A DNA stretch of 64,000 bases from Methanosarcina sp049706645 (lineage in GTDB: Archaea > Halobacteriota > Methanosarcinia > Methanosarcinales > Methanosarcinaceae). Each line of letters begins with the position of its first letter. Within the stretch, counting starts at the first letter, position 1. Under the pieces are notes generated by a model, which was not told the origin of the DNA, did not search any database, and was given only the letters and a program-made list of their open reading frames with translations. Positions 16,599 to 24,853 of the stretch are shown here, piece by piece. The stretch lies in NCBI RefSeq assembly GCF_049706645.1, contig NZ_JBNAKP010000035.1, positions 1 to 64,000 of the forward strand. Direction: 5' to 3'. Position numbers and translations under genes: made by a program.

Positions 16599-17156
16599 TT
16601 ACTTTAAGATATCGCTAGCACTCACAAGAGGAAGAAGTTCCGCACCTGCCTCTTTTAAGCTTTCTTTCGCTCCTTCTTCCCTGTCCACTACACTGATTAC
16701 GTATTTGACGTTTGCTCCGGTTTCTCTGACAACCTCAATTGCGTCCCTGACCGAGCCCCCGCTTGTCGTTACGTCTTCAAGCATTACAAGCCTGTCTTCC
16801 GGTTTAATGTCGCCCACAAATCGGCTCTTTGTACCGTAGCCCTTTACAGCTTTCCGGACTATAAGCAGAGGAAGTTCGGTTTCCATGGAAACCGCGGTTG
16901 CCAGCGGCACACCCCCAAGTTCCACTCCTGCTACTATGTTCACATCCATTTGTTTTATCCTGAATGCTGCCTGCCGTGCTATAAGTTTCAGAGTTTTAGG
17001 ATCGGTACTGGCTTTTTTGATATCTATATAATACTTGCTTTTCTTTCCCGAGGCAAGCGTGAAGTCCCCGTAGCGGACAGCTCCGCAGGCTTTGAGGGCT
17101 GCGATCAGTTCCTGTTTTTGCGTCTCTAATTCATTTTCTGTTTCCGATTTGCTCAT
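16599..17156 (-). CDS. pyrE: orotate phosphoribosyltransferase
   Basis: Converts orotate and PRPP to OMP in pyrimidine synthesis (EC 2.4.2.10). The 185-residue product has FTLASGKKSKYYIDIKKA near the N-terminus, GVELGGVPLATAVS, the mobile-loop KAVKGYGTKSRF, and the PRPP-binding signature VMLEDVTTSGGSVRDAI (about 125-141). The ATG is preceded by GGTGAGATC. Two tandem hairpin repeats lie upstream, separating it from carS on the same strand. Assignment to PyrE rather than a related archaeal PRTase is favoured by the orotate-type FTLASGKKS region. Confidence 0.93.
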   Translation of the reverse strand: MSKSETENELETQKQELIAALKACGAVRYGDFTLASGKKSKYYIDIKKASTDPKTLKLIARQAAFRIKQMDVNIVAGVELGGVPLATAVSMETELPLLIVRKAVKGYGTKSRFVGDIKPEDRLVMLEDVTTSGGSVRDAIEVVRETGANVKYVISVVDREEGAKESLKEAGAELLPLVSASDILK

Positions 17157-17242
17157 GATCTCACCGGTTTGCAGCCTTATTAGCTATCTGTTTTTAAATA
17201 TTACCTCATCAACATATTAAATCTTATATTTATTAATAACCT

Positions 17243-17420
17243 TATTAGCTCCCAAGCTTACCACGGTTCACATTTTTTGGTCAAACTTTTTTTGAAAAAG
17301 TTTGTGCTAAGAACCGTATTAGCTCCCAAGCTTACCGCGGTTCACATTTTTTGGTCAAACTTTTTTTGAAAAAGTTTGTGCTAAGAACCGTATTAGCTCC
17401 CATAAGCTTACCACGGTTCT
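17243..17420 (-). repeat. 74-bp hairpin repeat, two tandem copies plus a partial third
   Basis: Copies at 17243-17316 and 17317-17390 differ at one or two bases; a shortened third begins at 17391 and runs into the end of carS. Each contains an outer pair cggttc/gaaccg and an inner pair caaacttttt/aaaaagtttg, so it can fold as a long stem. Position after carS suggests transcript-end signals in tandem. A related core recurs near 20095-20122. Confidence 0.85.
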
Positions 17421-17935
17421 TTCTTTATACCTGTGAAGTATCCTATTATATTTGTCGTAAGATGCAGCAGAGGCGTCGTTATAAGGATAGTTATCATTAT
17501 CGAAGGCGTAAAATTGCTTACGAACCATTCAGGCGCTGTAAGGTATGCAAAGACCCAGGCTCCGATTACAAAGTCCAGCTGGTCTACAAGCGGGAGTGGA
17601 GCTCCTCTTTTCAGGCCCATTCTGCGCTTGAAGAAGCTTTTGAACATATCTCCGAAAAGTGAGCCGCAGGCAAGAGCCAGAACAACTATGAAAGCCTCTG
17701 TATAGTTCGGGCCGAAGGCTGGCATCTCGATTCCCAGAATCTCAAATCCTCTCGAACTCAGCCAGATCTGGATACTACCTGCAAGCACTCCGAAGAAAAT
17801 GCCTGAAAAAAGCCCTCTGTAAGTTTTTCCATCTCCTATAATCCTTCTCCCGTCCCTTAAAGTTCTGCCTCCGTCAATCGGCTTTCCACCCCCGAAAACA
17901 GCTGCAAATGGGTTGGGAAGGTATGCCGGAATCAT
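17408..17935 (-). CDS. carS: CDP-archaeol synthase
   Basis: Makes CDP-archaeol from CTP and digeranylgeranylglyceryl phosphate in archaeal membrane lipid synthesis (EC 2.7.7.67). Recognised by AYLPNPFAAVFGGGKPIDGG, the DGRRIIGDGKTYRGLF motif, and several membrane spans with a conserved 'GDMFKSFFKRR' loop. From the first in-frame ATG the protein has 175 residues but begins in the middle of the first membrane span. Homologous sequence (DSTIELIIKAFWL) continues 13-15 codons upstream to a TAA at 17981-17983 with no ATG, GTG or TTG, so the true start is unclear. The last codons overlap a hairpin repeat copy. Confidence 0.92.
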   Translation of the reverse strand: MIPAYLPNPFAAVFGGGKPIDGGRTLRDGRRIIGDGKTYRGLFSGIFFGVLAGSIQIWLSSRGFEILGIEMPAFGPNYTEAFIVVLALACGSLFGDMFKSFFKRRMGLKRGAPLPLVDQLDFVIGAWVFAYLTAPEWFVSNFTPSIMITILITTPLLHLTTNIIGYFTGIKKEPW

Positions 17936-19159
17936 CAGCCAGAACGCTTTGATTATCAGCTCGATCGTGCTATCAACTCTTTATACCGGTTTTGTCTTTC
18001 TCTTGAGGCGAACTCAACTTTCTGGATATCGCTGTACTTTTTATTTTTCCTGGTATTTGTCCGCAGGACATACCAATAACTCATGCTCGCTATTTTTCCT
18101 ACTTTCAACTGGTCAGTTACGGTTAAATAATTGACTTAATGAATAGACTTAAGTAGTTGGCTTAGATAATGAATTAAATAATAACTTAATGTGCTTAATT
18201 AATGGGCTTATGTAACTATTGACCCTATTTAATTGTATTTATTTTATTAAGTTTAATCTTAATTTACGCTTCTAAATGCCTTTTATAATATTGCTTCCAG
18301 AATCGTTTTTTCCAGTAGCAGAAAGTTATAAATGAGTAATAAGAAAAATGAGCTAATGAGAAAAAATGAATTAATAAGAGAGATCCGATTAATAGAAAAA
18401 ACCGATTAATAGGATAGAACCGATTAATGAGATAGAACCGATTAATAGGATAGAACCGATTAATAGAGAAAACCAGTTAATAAGATAAACATATTCAGGT
18501 TTTTTTCTTTTACAGCATCGGTCTTAATTTTTGCAGTCTCGATCATTAAAACCGGGGTTCTTGCATTTTTAATAATCTTTTATTCCTTTCATTCTTTAAA
18601 TCGGCCTATCTTCTTCCAGAAATAGCTGGTATTAAAGAAGAATAGTCAGGTTCAATTTATCCAGTGCGATTATAGGTTTCCTTCAGCTGAATTGGGAATA
18701 TCAGTTTCCAATATATTTTCTAATTCCATTTTCTCCTGAAACGAGAGACCAAATTATTAATCAGTTGAATTATAATAATTTTACTATGAAACTTGAAATT
18801 TTTTATCTGAATCTTGATATTATAATGTCTCCTATGTTTAAATATTTTCATACAGTAACTCATGTCAGGAGTAATTGAAAGTTTTTCAATTCCCTTTTAA
18901 TATATACAACTTTAAATAGTATGAGTACATTATTAATTGTTGGAGATGAATAACCTTCTAATTATATACGTATACAGGTTTAATTGTTAAATCTGTAAGG
19001 CCCTTCCCATCAATCTCATAAAACGGGGCTCTAGTAGCCGGTTATAAACATAAGATATTTGTTTTTAATAACCGGTTGTTGGACTTAAAACGGAAACAAT
19101 CCGCTATATCACGTAAAAACGTTTTTTATTGTCTTTAAAATTTCAAAACGAAATACGTT
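17936..19159. other. long AT-rich intergenic region
   Basis: About 1.2 kb with no supported gene. It contains five 18-base tandem units (18383-18489) and an inverted repeat ccggttat/ataaccgg at 19038-19075 with a 22-base loop, roughly 240 bases ahead of the regulator gene. Confidence 0.6.
18383..18489. repeat. 18-bp tandem repeat, about five units
   Basis: Units of the form accgattaataggatag recur at 18383, 18401, 18419, 18437, 18455 and, more diverged, 18472, with an 18-base period. Confidence 0.85.
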
Positions 19160-19181
19160 ACCGTATAAATATATCTACGGT
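19160..19181 (+). promoter_or_regulatory. TATA-like promoter inside an inverted repeat
   Basis: ACCGTA-taaatatatc-TACGGT is a 6-base dyad framing a TATA-like core. A regulator bound here would block TBP. Transcription would start near 19195 and run to the winged-helix gene at 19316, leaving a leader of about 120 bases. Autoregulation by that gene is inference. Confidence 0.45.
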
Positions 19182-19315
19182 GTGTATATTTGGCAGTTGT
19201 TGTCAGTTTTGAAAGGTGATTATAAAAGCATTCTTTGAAGGTCTAAACATAATTATCTTGATATTATTTTAACTGACAAACTTATCCATTAAACTACAAG
19301 TATGAAGGGGTTATC

Positions 19316-19714
19316 ATGAAAGACTATGAAGTAAAAGTGCTGGACGAAAACGACCACATTTTTATTGAAACGTTACGGAACCTCGGGATGTCCAGAAATG
19401 TCGCTACAACCATGGCATATCTTATGAATGTCGACGAGGCTTCATCCCGCGAAATCGAAATCAGTACCGGATTAAGACAACCCGAAGTAAGCCTTGCAAT
19501 GAGGCTGATGCGCAACCAGTCCTGGGTTAGCGTTCGTTCGGAAAAGAAACCTGGTAAAGGGCGCCCAATAAAGATTTATGCTCTTGCAGCTCCCGTTGAC
19601 GAGATCATAAGTTATTATGAAGATAAAATTTACAAAGAATCTCAGGCAACCATCTCAGCAATTAAGAAGCTGAAAGTCATGAGTAAAAAGGTGCCTCTTG
19701 CTCCCTCAAAGTAA
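19316..19714 (+). CDS. winged-helix transcriptional regulator
   Basis: The 132-residue product has an HTH/winged-helix fold: helices around LGMSRNVATTMAYLM (23-37), SREIEISTGLRQPEVSLAMR (44-63) as the recognition HTH, and a wing VRSEKKPGKGRPIKIYAL. The C-terminal part is basic and helical (ISYYEDKIYKESQATISAIKK), likely for dimerisation. It resembles archaeal TrmB/ArsR-like predicted regulators typical of Methanosarcina. The start follows aaggggttatc. It sits alone behind a long spacer with a dyad at the promoter. Targets are unknown. Confidence 0.85.
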   Translation: MKDYEVKVLDENDHIFIETLRNLGMSRNVATTMAYLMNVDEASSREIEISTGLRQPEVSLAMRLMRNQSWVSVRSEKKPGKGRPIKIYALAAPVDEIISYYEDKIYKESQATISAIKKLKVMSKKVPLAPSK

Positions 19715-20287
19715 AGACTATCAAACAGGATTTGCTCCATAATGGCTGACAATCCTTCTCTGGAATTCGACCATTATGGAAATAAAAACCTTCCCATCAT
19801 TTTTTCGTTCATGTTCTTTACTCCTCCGGATTTTCTTCTGCGCATTCAATCAACTTTTGCGTTGAAAATTACCTGATTCCGGACTTTTCCACCTTATATA
19901 CAACTTGTTTCTCTTTTCCCGGGTTTAACTCTTGTTTAACTTTTTAAATCCTCTTTCTTCATGATTTCCCTTTAACCACAACTGCTGAGCCGCAACCGCT
20001 GAGCCGCAACCGTTCGCCGGTTGATCACGCCGGATAGGGCCTGGGAATTATAAGTATTTTCTGAATCACAGGCGTTCGCCGTTTTCAATCTAACTTTTTT
20101 GAAAAAAGTTTGCGGACAGGCCTTTTTTCTAAAAAGGTCTTTGGCTTGCAGAACTCGGGTAAGAATGCTCTAAAAGTGCTCGAAAGCTAAGAAATGCTCT
20201 CAATAATAAAAACGCTATACGGAGACTTTAAAAAATGTGGAAAAAAGGAATTGTAATAAAGGAGGGGTTCTGCTTTTTGCTGGCAGG
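19715..20287. other. spacer with short repeats
   Basis: Contains two 14-base copies gctgagccgcaacc (19984-20011), and near 20095-20122 a hairpin core (aacttttttgaaaaaagttt) akin to the carS/pyrE repeat. No gene supported. Confidence 0.5.
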
Positions 20288-20500
20288 TCAGCCCCCTGTG
20301 ACAACTTTGAGGATTGTTAGTCTATCGGAACTGACTGCCCCATCAAGGGGAACAGCATTTCCTCCATTTAATACAAGTACTGTTTCCTGATTTATATCCA
20401 AAGTATTAAGCAGGTCTTCGTAGGTAGCGCTCTCAGCTATTTCTACGGTCTGCTCGGAAATCTTTCCAGCCTGGATTGTTATGTGTACTTTTCTACTCAC
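20288..20500 (-). CDS. MoaD/ThiS-like ubiquitin-fold sulfur carrier
   Basis: The 70-residue product has the length, beta-grasp pattern and C-terminal VTGG of sulfur carriers and archaeal SAMPs. The Gly-Gly end would be adenylated by an E1-like enzyme and turned into a thiocarboxylate or joined to lysines. Segments SATYEDLLNTLDI and VLVLNGGNAVPLDG fit the fold. The start is GTG at 20500, inside the end of the preceding 42-codon gene (shared GTGA), so the two are translationally coupled. No E1-like gene is in the window, so whether it serves thiolation, cofactor synthesis or protein tagging is undecided. Confidence 0.85.
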   Translation of the reverse strand: MSRKVHITIQAGKISEQTVEIAESATYEDLLNTLDINQETVLVLNGGNAVPLDGAVSSDRLTILKVVTGG

Positions 20501-20625
20501 TCGATAGATCCACCGCCGCTTACCTGAATTTCGTCTACGATTTCCTTTATTAACTTCTGCTCCAGTTCATATTCTTTTCTGATGCCTTTCCTTTCTGCAT
20601 TTCTTTTCTGGAACTTTCCTGTCAT
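20497..20625 (-). CDS. 42-residue charged protein coupled to the sulfur carrier
   Basis: ATG at 20625 stands eight bases after GGAGAT and opens a 42-codon frame beginning MTGKFQKRNAERKGIRKEYE, rich in Lys, Arg and Glu with a predicted helix, ending VSGGGSIE. Its TGA (20497-20499) overlaps the GTG start of the sulfur carrier by the sequence GTGA. Strong ribosome site and stop-start overlap make a real gene likely. Family unknown. A role as partner of the carrier is inferred from coupling only. Confidence 0.65.
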   Translation of the reverse strand: MTGKFQKRNAERKGIRKEYELEQKLIKEIVDEIQVSGGGSIE

Positions 20626-21259
20626 TTTCAAATCTCCTACGATTTTTCAGGTTTGCAACATAGTTGGTATAGATCTCTTCAAGCAGACTTGTCTCTCTGT
20701 CTTCTCGAGATGTATATCCAATAATTATAATGATTTTATGTTTTAATTAATTTTTTGGTTGACAATGAGCTGGTTAACACATCTTATTTTCCAGGCCTAT
20801 GGGTACTACACTCTCTAAGTTCCGATCCTGAGTATAGGTTAACATTGAATATGATATCTTTCGAAAGCTTGACAAAGGAGACCTAAAAAGGAGTCCTTAA
20901 AAATAAGCTAGAATATATTTACTCAGGAACTAATGTTTTGTTGTAGAGCTGGACAATACAATAAATGTTTAAAACTCGAAACAATAAGTTTTAATATAGG
21001 TTATGCCCGGAAAACAGGACTAACAGAGAATAGGAACTGAATAGAAATAAACAAAGAATAGAGAGTGGGTAAAGAATAGAGAGTGGACAAAGAATAGGAG
21101 TGGACAAAGAATAGGAGTGGACAAAAAATAATGAATCGGTAAAAAAGAAAATAGGCAAAGAATAGATAGCAGGAAATGAAAGAAAATAAGCAAAAAACCG
21201 GAACGGTTTGCCTGATTCTTAGACGTATTTAATTCGTAAATTGATTCGCAAATTAATTA
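20626..21259. other. intergenic region with 17-19 bp tandem repeats
   Basis: Leader and promoter region for the small gene pair, then a tandem array at 21051-21134 (units like acaaagaataggagtgg) before the tRNA genes. No open frame supported. Confidence 0.6.
21051..21134. repeat. 17-19 bp tandem repeat near the tRNA cluster
   Basis: Four to five units of (a)caaagaatag(a)gagtgg; the two central units at 21087-21120 are identical and 17 bases long. Confidence 0.8.
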
Positions 21260-21331
21260 TACATCAGCCGGGATTCGAACCCGGGTTCGAGCGTTGGCAA
21301 CGCCCGGTGATGACCGCTACACTACTGATGT
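21260..21331 (-). tRNA. tRNA-Gly (GCC)
   Basis: Acceptor ACATCAG/CTGATGT, discriminator A, anticodon stem GGGCG/CGCTC with loop TTGCCAA (anticodon GCC), T-loop TTCGAAT. The first pair is A-U, which is less common. CCA is not encoded. Confidence 0.9.
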
Positions 21332-21335
21332 GCTA

Positions 21336-21410
21336 TGGTGCCCAGACCCGGATTCGAACCGGGGACAACTGCCTCTTCAGGGCAGCGCTCTCCCACTGAG
21401 CTACCTGGGC
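21336..21410 (-). tRNA. tRNA-Phe (GAA), CCA encoded
   Basis: Acceptor GCCCAGG/TCTGGGC, D-arm GCTC...GAGC, anticodon stem CTGCC/GGCAG around CTGAAGA (anticodon GAA), T-arm CCCGG/CCGGG. The discriminator A at 21339 is followed by CCA in the gene, unlike its two neighbours. It lies five bases from tRNA-Gly, so co-transcription is likely. Confidence 0.93.
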
Positions 21411-21489
21411 AGGCAAGTTAAAATTTATCATTTAATTAAGTAGTAGCCTGTTTTTTACTTTCCGGAAAAATCTCCGGAAAATTTTTGAG

Positions 21490-21563
21490 TGGGCCCGCTG
21501 AGATTCGAACTCAGGACCTCCGCCATGTCAAGGCGACGTCATAACCGTCTAGACCACGAGCCC
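21490..21563 (-). tRNA. tRNA-Val (GAC)
   Basis: Acceptor GGGCTCG/CGGGCCC with discriminator A, anticodon loop TTGACAT (anticodon GAC), T-arm CTGAG/CTCAG. It heads a run of three tRNAs on this strand (Val, Phe, Gly). Confidence 0.93.
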
Positions 21564-21939
21564 AGTCGTTTGTTGTTTCCGTTTTTCGCATCAAAGTGCA
21601 ACTCCATAGTACGCATCATCATTTATATAAGTTTTGGGTGGTCTGGACTTTTTCTATTCAAATCAGCCTTGAAAAGACAAAGAATTTTACACTCTGGTGG
21701 CCGATTTTTCACTCTGCCTCATACTTTGGAATTCTGGCTCAAATTTTTTATTCTCTGATTAATTCTTAAAAGCTCTCCCATAGTTTAGTTCTTTCATTCC
21801 TTATTTACTTCTTCCATTGTTTCCTTTTATACATCGCTTTAATTTATTTTCAAGTCCTGTTTTTAGAATCTTGCCATCTATAATTAGAGTGAACACGCCT
21901 CTAAAATAGTATGAATTCAATATCCCGGTTGAGGGAAAC
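21564..21939. other. divergent spacer between tRNA-Val and methanogenesis marker 16
   Basis: No gene is supported; it should contain both promoters. An 89-codon plus-strand frame that starts inside the antisense of the tRNA has no ribosome site. Confidence 0.5.
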
Positions 21940-23256
21940 ATGAACGGAGCATTCGATAATACAGGGACGTCCCGAACAATTCCGGAAATTCAGGGTAAAA
22001 TTGATGCGGGAGACGCTGTGGTTCTTACGGCAACAGAAGTTAGTGCGAGAATTCGGGCAGGGGGGAAGATAGGGCTTGAAGATGTGGATGTTGTAACTAC
22101 TGCAACTCGCGGCATTATGAGTGGAACTTATGCCGTACTTTCGTTCAAAGTTTCAGAGCCCGACTCGTTTGTCAAGGCATCCAAAGTCCTGCTGAACGGC
22201 GTGCCTGCAGTTGTAGGTCCCTGCCCTAACGAAAGGCTTGGAGTGCTGGACCTGATCGTACTCGGAACAGCTCACAGTGAGTCGGATCCCAGCTACGGAG
22301 GCGGACACCTGTTCAGGGAGATGGTAGAAGGAAAGACCGTTAAAGTTGATGTGACTACCAGTGAAGGAGATCGCTTTTCAGTGGAGACACGGCTATCTGA
22401 AATCCCCTATGCAAAACTCCATGCAACACGACATGCCTTTAAGAATTACCGGGCGTTTGTTAATCCCGGAAAAGAGCCTATTAAAACCATCTTTCATGCC
22501 CTGCCGTTTGAAGGTGAATTTAAAGAAATGACTTTTTGCGGCTGCGGCGAGTTAAATCCAATTGAAAACGATCCCGGGCTCGAAACTATAGGAATCGGGA
22601 CAAGGGTGCTTCTCAATGGAGCAGACGGGTTTGTTACGGGCGCTGGCACTCGAAGCGCTCCGGATAATCCTAACCTTACAGGTTTTGCGGACATGCATGA
22701 CATGATCCCTGAATACATGGGAGGCTTCGTAACCTCTGCCGGCCCTGAGATAATCAATACCTGGGCAGTCCCGATCCCGATTCTTCACGAAGGCATGCTG
22801 GAGAATATCCTGAAGCTCGATAAGGAAATTCCGCTTAAGCTGGTAGACCTCGCAGGCCGAATCCCGCTCTGTGAGATCACTTACGGCGATGTCTGGGATA
22901 ATGCCGACCTGAATATAAAGTACGAGCCCGGAAAATGCATTAATTGCAAAGATTGTCTTGTAATCGAAGCCTGTCCCATGGGTGCGGTAAGCAGGGGGGA
23001 AACAGGAGCTGCACACCGTCCGGAACTTTGCTTTAGCTGCGGGCTTTGCATCTCAAGGTGCCGGGGGGAAGCATTCAGCGCAAATCTGGGTTCTGTCAGA
23101 TGTGCAGCCGGGGGCTGCCTGAGAGACATCAAAGTAACCCTGCGCCAGTCTGACCGCGCAAGGGCAATCATAGCCGCCGAGGAGCTCAAAACGAAAGTTC
23201 TCACCGGGAGGTTCAGGCTTACTGAGGCTGTAGAAAAGATAAGCTGGAGAGAATGA
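21940..23256 (+). CDS. methanogenesis marker 16 (DUF39/COG1900 plus ferredoxin domain)
   Basis: The N-terminal 330 residues are a DUF39/COG1900 domain; related COG1900 proteins take part in homocysteine formation from aspartate semialdehyde, and the exact role of the marker-16 form is not settled. Seen: GAHSES-like GTAHSESDPSYGGGHLF, FCGCGELNPI with candidate catalytic Cys (about 205), and GIGTRVLLNGADGFVTGAGT. A C-terminal 2[4Fe-4S] unit follows: CINCKDCLVIEACP (about 334) and CFSCGLCISRC (about 367). At 438 residues it matches the fused marker family found in methanogens. It is placed tail to tail with the coenzyme M genes, both handling sulfur. Confidence 0.9.
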   Translation: MNGAFDNTGTSRTIPEIQGKIDAGDAVVLTATEVSARIRAGGKIGLEDVDVVTTATRGIMSGTYAVLSFKVSEPDSFVKASKVLLNGVPAVVGPCPNERLGVLDLIVLGTAHSESDPSYGGGHLFREMVEGKTVKVDVTTSEGDRFSVETRLSEIPYAKLHATRHAFKNYRAFVNPGKEPIKTIFHALPFEGEFKEMTFCGCGELNPIENDPGLETIGIGTRVLLNGADGFVTGAGTRSAPDNPNLTGFADMHDMIPEYMGGFVTSAGPEIINTWAVPIPILHEGMLENILKLDKEIPLKLVDLAGRIPLCEITYGDVWDNADLNIKYEPGKCINCKDCLVIEACPMGAVSRGETGAAHRPELCFSCGLCISRCRGEAFSANLGSVRCAAGGCLRDIKVTLRQSDRARAIIAAEELKTKVLTGRFRLTEAVEKISWRE

Positions 23257-23568
23257 TACCAAAAAAGCTGCATAAAATAAAACTGGAAAGCTGATGTGGG
23301 AACTTAGACCTATAAGCAGAATTTTAAGCCCGTAAGCTGGAGAAAATCCCGGAGTAGAGAAAGCAAACGAGAAAAAGCGATAATCGCCCGGTATATTTTT
23401 CTCTCGCCCTCCTCCCATTTTCTTTCCTTTCCTTCTCTCCTTTTCCTTTTTTAATACTCTTGCGATTTGTGATACTTATTTTTTAAATTCCATTTCCACA
23501 GCTTTTTTACTTTCAAATACAATTTTTTAAAGCCTCTTTAGCCTCTTGCACTTAAAGCCTTAAGGCTT
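23257..23568. other. convergent intergenic region
   Basis: Between two convergent genes; T-rich runs near 23455-23530 are compatible with transcript ends on either strand. No gene seen. Confidence 0.5.
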
Positions 23569-24735
23569 TCAAAGCCTCTTTAAATTCTGGGCTTTTAGTG
23601 CTTCTTTAAAGCGTTTTGTAATCTCTTCAGGGCTCAGGGGGATATTGGGAGCTTTTGTATTTCCGGGTTTCAGGATTACATGGATAAAGGAAAGTTCCTG
23701 CATGGCCCGAAACTTACTGAAAGCTTCTATTAGCCCCTCTCTGCTGTTTACTTTAGCCGTATTCTGAATTCCGCAGGCATTAGCGAAAATTTCCAGGTCA
23801 ATATAGCGGAGGGCGCAGGTTTCCTGCGAACCTGTGGAGCCATATGCGCCGTTGTCAAGGCAGATAATTATCAGGTTTTTCGGGGCTTCTCTGGCAATTT
23901 CGAGCAGGGCGTTAGGATTCATAAGCAGGCTGCCATCCCCGTCAAAGGTCACGACTGTCTCCTCGGTTTGAAGAGCCAGGCCAAGGCCTATCGACGAGAC
24001 AAGCCCCATTGACCCGAACATATAAAAATTAAGATCCCGGTCCTTGCAGGCATAAAGTTCCTTGCAGGGAACTCCCAGATTTGTCACCGTAATTTCGCCA
24101 TCAAGTTGAGAAGCAACTGCGCAAATTGCATCGTTTCTGAGCATTTCTGGCTTTAGGGTTTCCCTGGTAAAGTTAAACCTGCATGTCCTTTCCATAACCT
24201 CTGGCTTTTCCGGCATTCCTGCAATTTCCCAGGCACAGCAATCCGAATTTTCCCAAACCTTAGGGGAGACCAGGGCTATATGTGGCCTTAAATTCTCAAA
24301 GGCGTCGTTTATTACGTTTTCAAGGAGAGAGAGCTTTTCGGCCTCATCGATTATTGTGTATTCCAGTCCTGCTCCTTCAAGGATTGCCGGCAGGTGGGCA
24401 CCAAGCGGAACCTGTGCTTCTATGCCTTCGCCGTAAACCCCGCGCCAGCTTGTCAGGACAGGTAAGGGGATTTTGCATATTACATTCAGGGATTCGAGGG
24501 CGTTAACCATATTCCCAAGCCCTGTGCTCTGGATAAGCATCATGGGTTTCCCACCTGCCAGGTAAGCTCCGGCACAGATGCCCACGCCGTTCTCTTCTCT
24601 TGTTAAACGGACTTCGGGAAAGTTCTTCGAAACCAGGGGAAGTAAGTTCTTGATCCTATCGCAGGGCAGAGTTGCAGCAAGGTCGATACCTGTTTTTTTC
24701 ATAATTGCTATTACTTCTTCTTCCGGACTTGCCAC
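23569..24735 (-). CDS. comDE: fused sulfopyruvate decarboxylase (ComD-ComE)
   Basis: A thiamine-diphosphate enzyme that decarboxylates sulfopyruvate to sulfoacetaldehyde in coenzyme M synthesis (EC 4.1.1.79). The N-terminal half (1-165) is the ComD part with TREENGVGICAGAYLAGGKP, including the activating Glu. The C-terminal half (about 195-388) is the ComE part with the ThDP signature GDGSLLMNPNAL...CLDNGAYGS. Two separate subunits in Methanocaldococcus are one chain here, as in other Methanosarcina. The gene follows cysteate synthase by 118 bases on the same strand, and together they make the coenzyme from phosphoserine through cysteate. Confidence 0.93.
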   Translation of the reverse strand: MASPEEEVIAIMKKTGIDLAATLPCDRIKNLLPLVSKNFPEVRLTREENGVGICAGAYLAGGKPMMLIQSTGLGNMVNALESLNVICKIPLPVLTSWRGVYGEGIEAQVPLGAHLPAILEGAGLEYTIIDEAEKLSLLENVINDAFENLRPHIALVSPKVWENSDCCAWEIAGMPEKPEVMERTCRFNFTRETLKPEMLRNDAICAVASQLDGEITVTNLGVPCKELYACKDRDLNFYMFGSMGLVSSIGLGLALQTEETVVTFDGDGSLLMNPNALLEIAREAPKNLIIICLDNGAYGSTGSQETCALRYIDLEIFANACGIQNTAKVNSREGLIEAFSKFRAMQELSFIHVILKPGNTKAPNIPLSPEEITKRFKEALKAQNLKRL

Positions 24736-24853
24736 GTAAACACCTCTTTAGTTTTCTTTCTCTCATTTCTTCTATAATTTCCGAATTCAGACATTTTCTA
24801 AAAACCAAATTTTCTCCGAATTAGGTTTTTTCTCCAAACTCAGTTTTTTCGAA

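Noticed and set aside
17243..17390. Tandem 74-base units as a possible CRISPR array
   Set aside because: Units are contiguous without spacers and fold as hairpins; only two to three copies.
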